A stretch of 64,000 nucleotides of DNA, taken from contig CM061236.1 of the NCBI GenBank assembly GCA_030848705.1, positions 64,685,481 to 64,749,480 of the forward strand. Reading direction: 5' to 3'. The notes beneath the pieces are model-generated. The model ran no database searches, was not told where the DNA came from, and saw only the letters and a program-made list of their open reading frames with translations. The DNA comes from Heracleum sosnowskyi (lineage: Eukaryota > Streptophyta > Magnoliopsida > Apiales > Apiaceae). A program made the position numbers and the translations under genes. Shown here in pieces: positions 20,301 to 31,851 of the stretch. The stretch's first letter is position 1, and every line of letters begins with the position of its first letter.

Positions 20301-20639
20301 ACTGCAGAAGCAGAGTATATAGCTGCTGGTAGCTGTTGTGCACAGATTCTGTGGATGAAGAATCAGTTGCTGGATTATGGTTTGAGGTACTCTAAAATAC
20401 CAATTTTCTGTGATAACCAAAGTGCTATTGCTATGACAGGTAATCCAGTACAGCACTCCATGACAAAGCACATCAGCATAAGATATCATTTTATCAGAGA
20501 ACATGTGGAAGAAGGAACCATTGAGCTTCATTTTGTGTCTACAGACCAACAACTTGCAGATATCTTCACCAAACCTTTGAGTGAAGCTACTTTTACAAGA
20601 TTGGTAAATGAACTTGGAATGATCTCTGGTTTCGACTAG
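17301..20639 (+). CDS. SIRE-like Copia pol (protease, integrase, RT, RNase H)
   Basis: A 1112-codon frame without internal stops. Protease active site LDSGCSGHMTG is at residues 11-21. The pre-integrase zinc part is WHKKLSYLN...CDSCQKAK (140-180). The integrase core has Asp in HVDLFGPV (about 206), Asp in RSDNGTEF (about 270) and Glu in NGVVERKNRT (about 305). RT has MDVKSAFLNG (about 713) and YVDD (about 800). RNase H has GYSDADFAG (about 960), STAEAEYIAAG and CDNQSAIAM. Integrase before RT marks Copia. There is no ATG at the start, so it is made as part of gag-pol. The second zinc His is Tyr (17739-17741), which may weaken integrase. Confidence 0.94.
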   Translation: MQGIKESTLILDSGCSGHMTGNKALLSDFKEKAGPKVSYGDGNIGHTLGYGNINLGSVIITHVALVSGLKHNLLSVSQICDRGNHVDFHTEHYEVISKSTGKVVLVGHRRNNIYEASLVTNSDGKTVCLTARMSNEESWNWHKKLSYLNLNNINELIRKDLVRGLPKSILSLDGLCDSCQKAKQRKSSFKSKSESSVVEPYHLLHVDLFGPVNVMSMGRKKYALVIVDEYTRYTWVYFLSKKDETAQTLMDHVNLLDKGSQHKVKIIRSDNGTEFRNSIMEAFCKERGVKQEFSAPGTPQQNGVVERKNRTLIEAARTMLDEAKLPTYFWAEAVQTACFTQNATLINKHGKTPYEMVKNKKPNLKYFHIFGCKCFVLKTHPEQLTKFELKADEGIFVGYPLSTKAFRVYNLRTKVIMESIHVSFDDKKITGLDDLDGYDQLRFENEGLFSDDVNSDEAVPTNSDEAVLINSDEAYSEPLLVNTGETGNSQIEQNREPVEGEREEAQQDTASESVEETDSNSDSSNSEPSNSGGASDTAESQHMNQESMDQGGGSNNDARNHLPTARKWTQAHTPDLIIGDPDASVRTRSATNNECLYHAFLSQTEPKKVEEALQDANWITAMQEELNEFERNEVWTLVPRPKNRSIVGTKWVFRNKTDSEGVITRNKARLVAKGYSQQEGIDYDETFAPVARLEAIRIFLAYAAHKKFKVFQMDVKSAFLNGKLEEEVFVEQPPRFVDPKHPDYVYRLDKALYGLKQAPRAWYETLAQFLLESGFTRGTIDKTLFYFNSGDDLLLVQIYVDDIIFGSTNDKLCKKFAKLMQSRYQMSMMGELSYFLGLQVKQTDDGIFINQAKYTRNLLKKFGMLDSSSATTPMATATKLDKDTGASVDMTNYRGMIGSLLYLTASRPDIMYATCLCARFQADPREPHLTAVKRIFKYLKGTITLGLWYPRESEFKLIGYSDADFAGSKIDRKSTSGSCQFLGDRLVSWYSKKQKSISTSTAEAEYIAAGSCCAQILWMKNQLLDYGLRYSKIPIFCDNQSAIAMTGNPVQHSMTKHISIRYHFIREHVEEGTIELHFVSTDQQLADIFTKPLSEATFTRLVNELGMISGFD

Positions 20640-22045
20640 AGATACGGGTTAGACTCAAAAACTATACATGTTTTATTTTTATGCTCATGATTCCTTGCAT
20701 GTATTAACTGTTATGAGTACCAGTGTCATAAACTCTGAACTTAAACTCTGATGCTAAACTCTGTTAGTCATAAAGTGTTGGTCATACTCTGATAGTTACA
20801 GTCTAATGCTATACTCTGATTGTAATTTTGTCTGAAACATAATGACCAATGAAGAAATTTGTATGGAACATAATTCTCAGTAAGTAATTATGAATCCTTA
20901 AGAGTTGTATAGATTCTGATCTCAAATATGTGCAGTAAGTTAACACAGCATGATACTGTTTCTGTATTTATAGCATCTCTTAGTTTATTGATCCTATACA
21001 TTGAGTCTGTATTAGCTGTTTGCATTTTCTCTCATAAATTAATTGTATTAACTGATGAAAAGTCTAAACTCTGATTATTAATTGCAAATAATTCACCCTC
21101 AAATCAAAAGATGCCAAAAAGAGCACAAATTCCTTTGAGATCATGTTGTGCCTAGGAAGATCCAGGAACTTATTGTATGAAATAAGGGCTAAAATCTTTG
21201 ATTTTTGGTGACTAGTGCCAACCACTTATTACTGGAAAAATAATAAAAAAAACAAAAAAACAAAAAAAATATATATATATATATATAAAGGGGGTGAAAA
21301 ATAAAAGATATATCCAAATGAAAGGATATCAGTATACAGAGTTTAGACATAAGAATCAGATTTTATTTTATACATGAGAGTTTAGGCAACCAGTTTTTAC
21401 TACTTTAGTTTATGGATTTTATGCACTTTGAGATGGTCTAAATATTAATATTCGGTAAACTCTGCTATTGCACACACATATTTTCACACCTGTACAGTTT
21501 GAGAAAAGAGTTTATTGACAAAGAAGGACAAATGGTAAACACTGATGTATTGTGTGAAATACGCCGAGGTAATTTAATTTTAATCTCTGATGATTAAAAT
21601 AAATTTTATTGGTTTCAGACATTTTATAATTTTGAGATTAGACATTTGTTTAGAAATTCGAAAGAGTATGATAACAAACGGTTCATATTTGTATTAAACA
21701 GAGGAGAGAGAGAGATTAAGTATTTTGAACAATGTGACATGCGGTAAATATGGCTATTTTTACTGCGCGTGTGTATTGGAAGTTGTTACATACAGCTGTT
21801 AGCGTATGCATGTTTGACATCTGTCCCACTCACACACTTTTCAAAGACGCCTGTTGTGTGTAGTAATGATTAAAACGTTTGAGTTTTAATCTTCACAGTT
21901 ATTATTTAAATATACTACACATAAACGGTTCAATCTTTTACACACCTCAACTTTTCATAAGCTTTTACTCACACACATTGTCTCAAACACTTTCACTGCA
22001 TACACTATAATCTATTCTCTGTTTGTTTTCTTCTAAACTGTTCTA
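20640..22045 (+). other. SIRE-like spacer between pol and the third ORF
   Basis: No gene seen. It contains several AAACTCTGA motifs, three of them between 20730 and 20763, with others near 21065 and 21455. There is a poly-A/C stretch and a TA run at about 21240-21290. A/T-rich stretches with short GAGAGA runs occur near 21703. The long non-coding spacer is normal for SIRE-type elements. Confidence 0.7.
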
Positions 22046-25000
22046 ATGGCTACAACAATGTTTACTGCTTCTGGGTTAGAATTTGTTCCTAATAACTACT
22101 CAGCTCCTTTGGCAAATGAGAACGCACCGGAGGCGTTTCATTTGATTCAGAGTTTCTTGTCAAACTCTGATATCGGCACTGCTCTCACCGCACCGTCGAA
22201 GCTGTCTGCGTCACAAATAAGGACTTTTTGGCAGACAGGTACTTATGATGATGGAGGAGAGTCTGGATCTCCATCTATCATTTTTGAGTTTCAAGGAGAT
22301 GAATTTACAGTTACTCCTACTACTGTTTGTGATGCTTTGGGTCTTGAAGATTTCAATGCATTCACAACTGTTGGAGACTTTGAGTTAGTCAGAATGATGA
22401 GGGAGATAGGATACTCTGGACCTTTGACAAAGATAGGTCAACTCAAAAGGCCATTTTTGCGCAAGGAGTGGAGCTTCTTTTTCGATTGCATTACTCGGGC
22501 TTTTGGAAAGAAGTGCACGAATTGGGATGCGATTCCCACGGATAGTCTGCAGATCGGGTATTCTCTTCTCTATGGCAGTCACTTTGATGTTGCTAGATTA
22601 GTTTTAACTAATATTGGTGAGAAAATGCTAGAGAATAGGAATGTTGTTTACTTCTCTAGATTTTGTCAGTTAATATTCAACTTTTGCTGTCCTAATGTTG
22701 AGATTTTAGAGCATGATGTTATCCTCTCATTTAAATTGCATAAACGCATATTTTCTGATCTCACTAACAAGGATAACAAGAAAGGAGATGTTGGTGTGTT
22801 ACTGTTGCCTGAGTCTGTGCAACAATTCATGGTCAACTTACAACAACAACAACAACCACAACTGGCAAACACTGAAGCTGGACCTTCTGTGTCTCAACCA
22901 TAGAGGTCGAAGAAATCTAAAGTAAGGGCTGTTAAGTCTGTCAAGATAAACACTGAAGCTGGGGCATCAAATGCTGATGATATGCCTCAGAAGAGAAGAA
23001 TGAAGAAAAGAAGAGCCAATAGGGCAAAGTCTGATATTGTTGATGAAGAGACTGAAACTGATGAAGAAACTCTTCATCAGAGAAAGAGAAGATTGGTAGC
23101 AGCACATCTGTTTGGTGCTGAGAATATCTCTTCAAATGCTGTTGAAGATCTTGAAATTGAGATTCCCGAAGATGAAATTGTTCCTGAGGACAGAGTTTTT
23201 ATGGAGACTGTTCTTCATAAGGAAGCTCCTACATCAAAGTCTGATGATGTAGTTGAGAATGCTGCAAATGAAGCTCCTATGCCCACAGAGGATAGAGCAC
23301 ATGTTGAGATTGCAGATGAAGAGGCTACAGAGCCACAAGGATTTTATATGGAACTTGAAGCAAATCTCTTTATAAACTCTGAACATTTCACTGAGGGTTT
23401 GGAAGCTGATCAAGATACTGTTGAACTTGCAGAATCTATGGCTTCTCACACTGAAATAATTTCTTTTGATCTTGAGAAAGGTGAGGAAGTCGATCAGACT
23501 TTGGATGCTAATGCTACAGAAACTGTTGCTACAAATCCTGATGTTGCTGATAAGGATGCAACAGAGAATGTTCCTGTTGAAGCAGAGTTTGTTGTAAACT
23601 CTGAGGATGTTATTGTTCTTGAAGCTCTACAACAATCTGTTGTTGAGATTGTAACAAAAGAAGCAGAGTTCCTGCATACTACAAACTCTGAGATTCCAGA
23701 ACCTGATGCTGAGAATATTCCTGCAGAAAATACAGCAGAGAATGATAATGATAATGATAGTTCTGATCATTCTCAAGAGGAGTTATTTGAGAGTCAAGCA
23801 AACTCTGATGAGCTAAGAGAGGTCAATCGAGCTACAGCTGAGCATTTTCAAGATATGTACTACAATAGATGGGCTGCTGCGGATTGTATTTTTTCAGCAC
23901 AGAGGGCTGCTGATTTTCTTGGTGATTCTGTGAAGGCGATTTCAACTCCTGATATTCTTACAAGTCTGAAGGCTACTGTGATTCAAATTAAATCTCTCCA
24001 CAACAGATTTGATGAGTCTCATAAGGAAGTCACTGCTTTGAGGAATGAAGTTGGTCTGCGAGATCTCACTCTGAAGAATGATAGAACTTATTACAATTCC
24101 ATGTTTAAGAAGCAAGCTAAGGACTCTGATGACATTCAGAAGAGGCTTGGGAAAGTTGAGGACAATCAGACTGCTATGTCTGCCCAACTGACATCAATTT
24201 CTAATGCTATTGAGTTGTTGACATCAGTACTACTTTCTGATGATGTCAAAAAGGGGGAGAGTGTACCAAGTGACAAATGCAAAGACACTCAAACTCTGAG
24301 ACGGAGGGATGATGGTAATGATGGTGGAAACAAGGGAGATGGAAAGAGCTTAAGGTCAAATGCTGATAGCAGACTACTTTCAAGAAGATCAAACTCTGAT
24401 AAAAGATCAAACTCTGGAAAGGGACATGAAAACTCTGCCAGTGGTTCAAGATTCAAAAGTTTGATAATCTCTGATAAGCCTACTAAAGATGAGGAAATTG
24501 CTGCCAAGGTGTTTATGGCAGAACATGGAAAAGATGTTACAATTGAAGATATCCAAGCTGAAGAGCAAATGCTTGCTGAGGAACACAGGAAGAATCTTGA
24601 AGCTGGAATCTACAAGAAGAAGGAAATCAAGGCTCCTAGAAAGAAAGAAAAAGGAATTGTTATCAAAGAGAATGTAAACTCTGATCAGAGTTTACAGTAC
24701 TCAAGGAGGCCTGTGATTAAAAATACTGACAAAGGAAAAGGTAAACTGGTAGAAGAAGAACAGTTACCTAAGAAGATTTATTCAACCTCTGACATTGCTC
24801 AAGTTGAAACAAGATTAGCTAAATCAACCTCTGACGCTGCTCAAGTTGATGTTATTGTTAAGAATGTGCCAACCTCTGACAATGCTCAAGTTGTGCAAAC
24901 TCAGCTATCTTCACCACTCCAAGGTTTCAAAAGATCTTCATTACCTGAAACTCTGAAGCCTAGCCAGGTGAACTTTCTACAAACCAGAACAGTACTTGGA

Positions 25001-25681
25001 AAACAATCTTATGATAAATCTGGTTTGGGTTCCCACAGAGAGAAAAGAGTTAATAATAGTCCTTTAGATCATACATCACTGGCAGAACCTGGTGTTGGGG
25101 TTACTCAAGAAAACCTTGATAAACTAGAATCTGTTCAGATGATTTACCATAGAGGCTTGAAGAAGGAGTTTTTATTATACTTTATGGCTGATGGCAGAGT
25201 TTACAGAATTGGAGAAGATGATATTTGTCTAAAATTCTGGGAAGAGCTAGAGTATGTTCTCTATCTCCTGAAGATCAAAAATAGAAATACTCATAATGCT
25301 GCTTTGGTTTTAAAAGACAGAATGATGAAATCGAAAGTTCTTTTTGGAGGAAATGTTTCCAGTGCTTATATTCCTAAGTACAGAGATGCACATGGAAAGT
25401 TGGTGGAAATGAAGAAAAATAGTGCTAGATTCAGGACTGCACTAAATAAGAAAGTTCTAGAGTTCAATCTAGAGTCTGATAAGGCTTTTTATATCAGACT
25501 TGGCAATGAAATGAACAAGAACAACATCTATTCTTTAAGGGCTGCCATTTATCAAATTGGTGAAGATGAACCAGAATTGAAGGAGCTGAAGAAGGATATG
25601 ATTGCTGAACTAGATCGAGCTGAGAGAAAGTTACTGTCAGATTATATCAGGACTGTACCTGATATCCAAGAAATTCAGTAA
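22046..25681 (+). pseudogene. SIRE-like env-position ORF, one in-frame stop
   Basis: A frame of about 1,211 codons starts at ATG 22046 and stops at TAA 25679-25681, broken once by TAG at 22901-22903. The head (residues 1-250) is a globular domain with SASQIRTFWQTGTYDDG and KRPFLRKEWSFFFDCITRAF, then a Gln run. After the stop come a basic cluster (KRRMKKRRANR), a long acidic part rich in Glu, Val and NSD/NSE repeats, a predicted coiled coil near 23960-24240 (LTSLKATVIQIKSLHNRFDE), a Ser/Lys part, and a compact C-terminal domain. It occupies the position of the SIRE envelope-like ORF. I see no clear signal peptide or membrane segment, so an envelope role is unsupported here. Confidence 0.8.
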
Positions 25682-25828
25682 AGTCTGACTGTAAGTTTTT
25701 ATGTTTTCTGTTCTAAGTTAAATTTAAACTCTGTTTTAAAATTAAACTCTGTTATATTTTAAACACTGCATTTGTTATATGTTTTGACATCATCAATTAT
25801 CTTTTTAACTTGTACATTTTAATATGAA

Positions 25829-25843
25829 CAAGTTGGGGGAGAT
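25829..25843 (+). other. Polypurine tract of SIRE-like element
   Basis: CAAGTTGGGGGAGAT sits directly before the 3' LTR start TGTTAGATAT at 25844, the expected place and composition for the plus-strand primer. Confidence 0.85.
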
Positions 25844-26388
25844 TGTTAGATATAATTGCTGACGTTTGTTCATCAGTGTTTAAGTCCCAGGTACATATCA
25901 GAGTTTATATAGAAGCCAGTCAGAGTTTGATAAAGTCTGACTGGGTGAAGAGTTTATATAGAAGCCGGTCAGAGTTTGTTATAGTCTGACAGGGTGATAG
26001 TTGAATTAGCTGTCGGTGCAAAGATAAAGATTCTAGAAGCAATATATTCTGAAGATGGAAAGAAGCAGAATATATTGATACAGCTAAGGAGACTGGACAG
26101 AAGACTGAAGCAATCCTTAATTGATAATAATTGTATAGCTGATTTATAGGAGTATCAATTAGATAAGGATTGTATGTAGCTGTGTACTATATAAACACAG
26201 ATAGGTTATCCCTAGAAGGGACGCGAACATTGAATATATCATTCTTGTAACCTAGTAGCTCTTTGTGATTCATTAACATCACTAAGAGAGAATTATTTAA
26301 TATAATTCAGTTTGTTGATTTACAAACCTGTGTTCTTGATTGTTATTCTCATACATACTTGATTATATATTGTGTATTCGGCCTAACA
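25844..26388 (+). repeat. SIRE-like 3' LTR (545 bp)
   Basis: Same length and sequence as 14355-14899 except C at 26049. It ends GGCCTAACA and is followed by AGAGC (26389-26393), the second target copy. Confidence 0.97.
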
Positions 26389-26515
26389 AGAGCATTAGAT
26401 ACACTTTCCCAGAAAGAACTTAATATGAGAACAGAAAGGATAGCTAAAGCTAATCAAGGATTATGACTGTGAGATTCTTTACCACCAAGGGAAGGCCAAT
26501 TTTCCACTAAGTATA
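26389..26515 (+). pseudogene. Chromovirus RNase H, C-terminal fragment
   Basis: Continues the RNase H broken at 14354. Joined across the AGAGC target, the translation resembles the family line HKSLKYIF...NMRQRRWLELIKDYDC, and then ILYHQGKAN is readable at about 26471-26500. Stop codons occur. After about 26515 the chromovirus linker can no longer be followed and a chromovirus LTR remnant begins. Confidence 0.8.
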
Positions 26516-26529
26516 AAAAGACGAATCGT

Positions 26530-29500
26530 ACATTATCCTTCGTATAATCCGTATTACATATATACAAAAATATAAAAATCTCTGAACCGTGTTCTTCGTG
26601 TTCTTGAGAATCAAACTTGATTTTGAAGGCGTTACCGGAATCCGATTTCGACACTCTAGTAGTCGAATCGAATCTCTCATCACCCTCTATCCAAATCCAT
26701 CATCAAAATTCGTGCGAGTATAATTTCTGATTTTTTCATATTTTTAATATTTCGAATTTATAATTTAAATTGGGGGAATCTTTATTTTTGATTGTTCTTG
26801 TAAATTGATGATTGGAATAGACTGTACAGGTTACAAGGAGTGTTTTGACACCTTACATGTGATTTTTTGAGTTATGAATCGATGTAGACCGGATTTTAAA
26901 AGTTCGCCGGAAATTTTATATTTTCGGCAGGAATTTTCATTTGATTGAACGAAGCTTAAGGTTGTTTACTCAAGTAGATAGATCGTAGCATGAAAAAGGA
27001 TTCTGTGTTTTTGGTTTTGAGTTTGGTTGAGGTTTGTGGGTGGCCGGAATCGCGGCGTTGCCGCCGCCGGCGAAGCTTTGGGGTTCGATTTGAGCCTCGT
27101 TTTGGTTGTTCTTGACTACAATCGGGCGTTATTTTGGAAGCCCTTAATTCTCTGTATACTAGCGTGTGTTTTTGGAAGTGTTTTAAACGTTACCGAAATT
27201 TTCCGGTGGCCGGACGCCGGTCGGAAACTGGGAAACCCAGTTTTCCAGTGGGTCGTTCTTGGCGACCCGGAAAATTTCTTGGCAACCCGTTTAGTTTTTA
27301 CCCGACCCGGTTTTGATCTCCCAAAACCCTAATCCATTTCAGAAAAGTTGTTTCTGGGATTTATTTTTAAAAATAATTCAAAAATAGTTTAAAAATTCTA
27401 AAAATCATATTTTTGATTTAAAAATACATTTTATTATTCAGAAAATTTTATAATTTTATAAATATTTATTTAAATTCGAAAATTGATTAAATTTAATTAT
27501 TTTTGATTAATAATTAATTTAATTTAATTAATTGATTAATTTTAATAATCAGTTAATTCAATTAAATAATTATTAATTAAATCTAATAAATTTAAATTAG
27601 ATTTAATTATTTTCTTGGCTTGGTTTATTCCTACAAAATTGTTTAAGTGTTTGGAATTAGTCAATTAATTTTTATATTAATTGATTAAATTGTTTTTAAA
27701 TCTTTATATTGGGATGAATGATCCGATTTTTGATCTAAAAATATTTTGAGGATTAATTCCTCTGAAACGAGAGTCGAATATTTTTCTAAAAATTATTTCT
27801 TGGACGTTACGAGACTTATGTGATTTATTTATCACAATTAAATGACAATGTGTGTTACGTGAAATATGTGAATTATTTGTTTATTGAGTCATAAATACGA
27901 ATAAGTGATTGGAGACTTATTTAAATATTTTGGTCGTGTCTAATATTATCACGAGGGGTAGTTAGAATAGAAGTTTGTCAGTATTTTTAGGAAATGAGAT
28001 TTACGAGACCATTGACTTAGATGTTGACTTTTATAGTATAGAGATTTTCGACGTACGTGATACGTGGGTTATTTATTTAGATAATCGTGATTATTCTATC
28101 TATTGAATATGGTTATCTATGCAACATAGGCTATTGGATGAGACGAGTCAGCTTATCGAAGTATGTTAAATGAAAGACGTCGGGGGAAGATGAGGTATTG
28201 TTTACGACTGATTGGGTTATTTGTGAGGCGACTTAACACCAAGGGGACATTTACAAGTATTTAATTTCCACGGAGATATCGGTAAGACTAGTAAGTGCGT
28301 CAGAGTTAAGTTACAATCGTTTATGGAATGTGAGAATCATACGTTGAAGACTAAAGTACCGTCTCATGTTTGACTATCGAGGCAGATGCGTGGATTCAAA
28401 ATCGTAAGGATCAGATTGATGGTATTCGCAAGAGCGTTAAATCAAAGAAGGACGGAAATAGAGAATCGTGCTATAAGACAGAATAAGGAGGGAATCGTAT
28501 TATCTCAGCCTTACGAAATAGCTAAGGACCAGAGGCAAGTGTCTATTCCTTTCACATATTATTGAGTGATATTATCTTGAATTATTAATGTGCAAGTTGT
28601 ATACTCTTCATTTAGTTTCCAAATGTCGATTCCTTTGCATTAAATTGCAAGTATGATTTAATCTCGTAAATTGACGAGTATTCTTTTATACCTTTTGAGT
28701 TTAGATTCATATTTACATGTTGATTGGAAAAATATAATTATTGTATTGAAACGATTTAAAAGATAGTGATGGGCCGTATACTAAGGCTTTCTTTCAAAAA
28801 TCTTGATTTAAAAATATTAGGTTGGGATGTTGCCAGCCCTAGATGAGTGGGAACTTGTGAACTCGAGGAGAGTAAAATGTTATTTTAAATTCTGAAGTTG
28901 TGCTACTTGTTCTACAAGTATTCTATTTTTCATCTTGCACCTATGCAAGTATTATTATCATTTCTTGTTAATGCGATTATCTGATCTAGTCCCTGATTGG
29001 AATTCATATATGATGTGCATGATTTAGTTTATTTCCTTCAAATATAAGGCTTATCTATTATAAGTATATGTTCGAAGGACTTAAACTATTTCTGTCAGAA
29101 GTCAGTAAACCCTTGTTTTCCCTATTTATAAACTTCACCTTGAATTTTCCTTAAACTCGAACTTGACTTTCTTGTCACTTACCAAATTGGTGAATCTTAA
29201 CTAATTCTTCCATAATGTGATAATTTGTACTGTTGAGGCCATCTAGAGCCAGTTCTTTGAACCCTACCCTATATTGAGCTATTGCAATTTCTGTTGATGT
29301 CATAATGCCTGTTTCATATCAGACTTAATCTTGTCGAGCATGTTTTTGTGTATTCTTCATTATTATCCCAGTTCGTGCATCGATCTCGTCGATGTTTATT
29401 ATATTGTCGCTTTTCATGTGCACCTCCCAATATTGTGTCGATCTCGTCGATACTAGATTATATTGTTATTCCTTGATGGATTCTTCATAGTTGAATTGTT

Positions 29501-30925
29501 TCCTGGAACGTGAGTTTTCCAGCGATTGTTGTATTAAGGTTGTCGATCCTTCCGACACCTGATTATCGAAGTAAGGTTGTCAATTGTACTGACACCTAAT
29601 GTATATAATATAGAATTGGAATGTTTTTAAGTGGACCAATAATGGTCGGACCAGATTCGTAGTCGGAATAACTTAAGGCCCAGATTGGACAAGGATCCTA
29701 GTGGAGGACTTTGCTATAAGCAAGTCCGGGGTTGATGCGTGACTGATCAGCAGCACAACCTTTGTGATTTATAAAATTATAAAAATCCAATTCTAATATC
29801 ACCTCTTATATCTGAGATTGATTTCGTTCATATGTTCCGTACTGGTGAGTTATAACCTGATATTCAGGTTGATTCGTTTGCTTGTAGTTGTTGGTTCGTT
29901 GATTAATAAGAAGGGGTTTCAATCTTGCTGAAACCACTTACTCTTAGTATATCGGATTTCATATAGTCAAATCCACTTCCTTGATTCCATTGGCAGTCGT
30001 GAGATATCTATCTTGATGAGTTTTATTCATACCGCATATTCAGTCGGTACCATATTGAAGTCTTGAAGTACGTTCTTTATTCCATGGTCGAGCGCGTTAG
30101 CTCATTCTTACTCCTTGATTATTCTACCCTTCCAGAGTTGTTGGTTTCATAAAATGTTGTGAATAGAACTGTTATCTTCAAAACTAGTATTTGTGTTCAA
30201 ACTATGGTCTTGAAGACGTATGAGTTATATTTATTTCATATTTTCCACATACTATTGTAGTTATTGTTGTTCGGGTAACCGTGACGACCAATATAAATTT
30301 TTTTGGGTTTTAAACTATTCAGTTGCTAAAAGCTGAATGAGAAATTGTGTTAAATTACCAAACTTGATTTGAGAATTTTAGAGATTACAAATGTTTTAAC
30401 CAGAGGCTTGTTTATTTGAAAATCCAAAGTTTATTTTGGGAACTTTTCATATTATACTTGATAATGCACTTGCTGAGCAATTCTTTCGCTCATACTTGCT
30501 TTCTTTATATATTTTAGCCTTTCAGTAAGAAGGTATATTGGCGAGAGTTGTCCGCGTAGCTAGTCAGAGATGTGAAAGGATATTAGCGTAAAGACGTTTT
30601 GATCCAGAGTATTTGGAGCTAGTGATAGGTTTTGTATAAAGTTGATTTCTATTCAATATTATATTGTATAAGATTGTTGCCTGGTATACTTCTTATCGAA
30701 GTTATACTAGTGTTTAGATTGTATGTAAAGAGAATGGTTGTAAAGAAGAAAATTTTATGTAATGGAATTTTGGATTCTTGTTTCTAGCACTATAACATTT
30801 AAAGATTCTTGGTAGAGTTGAGGTCGTAGACGTTATTATTGTGTTGATTTAATATTAAACAGGTTGTTGGAATTGAGGATGCAATGTGACGACCAAGTCC
30901 TTTGACCCCGGATTTGGGGCGTTAC
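26530..30925 (+). repeat. Left-truncated chromovirus LTR (about 4.4 kb)
   Basis: The right end, CCCCGGATTTGGGGCGTTACA, resembles the end of the minus-strand chromovirus LTR at 53420 (CCCCGGATTTCGAGGGCGTCACA on its strand). An internal block at 29735-29796 (TGACTGATCA ... AAAAATCCAATTCTAA) matches that LTR at about 54006-54062. Both also carry a CGCCGGCG-rich leader segment (here 27040-27260). No PBS or polypurine tract flanks it. No TG start or target duplication is clear on the left, so it is best read as a solo or truncated LTR. No gene was seen in it; the short GC-rich frame at 27027-27332 is not credible. Confidence 0.65.
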
Positions 30926-31851
30926 AAATCATAAGGTATTTTTACCGAGTTTGGGTTCCTAATGTTCAAACGATAAATGATGCTAATTCTCAGAAGGACT
31001 AATAAAAGGAACTGAAAGGATGAAGTTTGAAGTTAAGAGTACGACAAGGATTATTTAAAGGTCCTGATCGAGCCAGAATAAATTAAGGAATAAAGATCTG
31101 TCATAAAGGGACAACTACACCGAGAGTACGAAAAGGTAAAGAAAGTTAAGGAAATGTTATAGGTGGCCGGATAAATAAAAGGATTTATCGATTGGTAAAC
31201 AAATATTGGATATGTCAGAAAATGAAGGCAGAACAAAGACCTAGTTGACTATCACAGTTAGTAGAGATTCCTGATTAGGAATGTAATTTTACTATAATGG
31301 ATTTTGTGATAGGATCAACAAGAATCAAGTCGGACTATGACGTCAATTGAGTTATAATTGATGGATTAAATGAGTCTACTCATATTTTGTTTTTAGCGAG
31401 AGATCTTTAATCGAAGAGTTACGAAAGAGATAGTTGGGTGATGTGGAGTTCCAGTCACCATCGTGTCAGATAAGAACCAATGATTGAACTCCCGATTCGG
31501 GAGGAGTTTTCCCAACATGTTTGGCGACGAGATTGAGTGTGAGCACTACTTAGGATCCGCAGACCGACGGACCGACCGAAAGAAACATTTCAGAGAACCG
31601 AAGTTACGGTAAGCGTTGTACCGCCGATTGCAAGAATAATCAAATGTTGATAGAAAATGGGTGTATAATAATACAACCAGAATTGGCTTATATAGAGCGC
31701 CCGGTAGATATCATAGACCGGAATGAGTAAGTGTTGTAATGGAACCAGAGTGTTGAAGAGTCAACCTGGAAACTGGAGATTATTATATTGAAAGAGTAAC
31801 CTCGACTATTTTCTTAGATTCCGGGACGGAATCCTTTTAAGTAGGGGAGAC
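30926..31851 (+). pseudogene. Chromovirus integrase, heavily decayed
   Basis: In scattered frames I read VWVPNVQ (about 30945), RWPDK near 31160, a zinc-finger remnant LVNK-ILDMSENEG, MDFVIGSTRIKSDYDV (31297-31340, the first catalytic Asp region) and PVTIVSDKN (about 31455, the second Asp). Near the end EESTWKLE (about 31755) comes from the chromodomain tail. Order and spacing match an integrase of the Tekay/Del type, and GGGACGGAATCCTTTTAAG near 31823 is the usual end of such pol genes. Many stops and frameshifts are present. This is older damage than in the nearby insertions. Confidence 0.75.
31841..31851 (+). other. Polypurine tract of the old chromovirus
   Basis: GTAGGGGAGAC directly precedes TGTAATAACCCC at 31852. 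The same arrangement (GGGGGAAGGA before TGTAATATCC) is seen on the minus strand at 58127-58140. Confidence 0.7.

Larger units (their letters stand above)
14355..26388 (+). mobile_element. Complete SIRE/Maximus-like Copia retrotransposon
   Basis: This 12,034-bp element has two 545-bp LTRs with a single difference (A at 14560, C at 26049). The flanking duplication is AGAGC at 14350-14354 and 26389-26393. The order primer site, gag with three zinc knuckles, pol with integrase before RT, then a long env-position ORF is diagnostic of the SIRE lineage of Copia. One difference in 545 sites suggests under about 0.1 million years at 1.3e-8 per site per year, with large error. Defects are few: a gag stop, a one-base gag-pol offset, and one TAG in the third ORF. 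Confidence 0.95.

Noticed and set aside
27027..27332. A GC-rich open frame with FDLSLVLVVLDY-type translation
   Set aside because: It lies in the leader-like part of a chromovirus LTR remnant. It has no homology I recognise, and the GC-rich CGCCGGCG patch is also seen in the related LTR at 56.3 kb.
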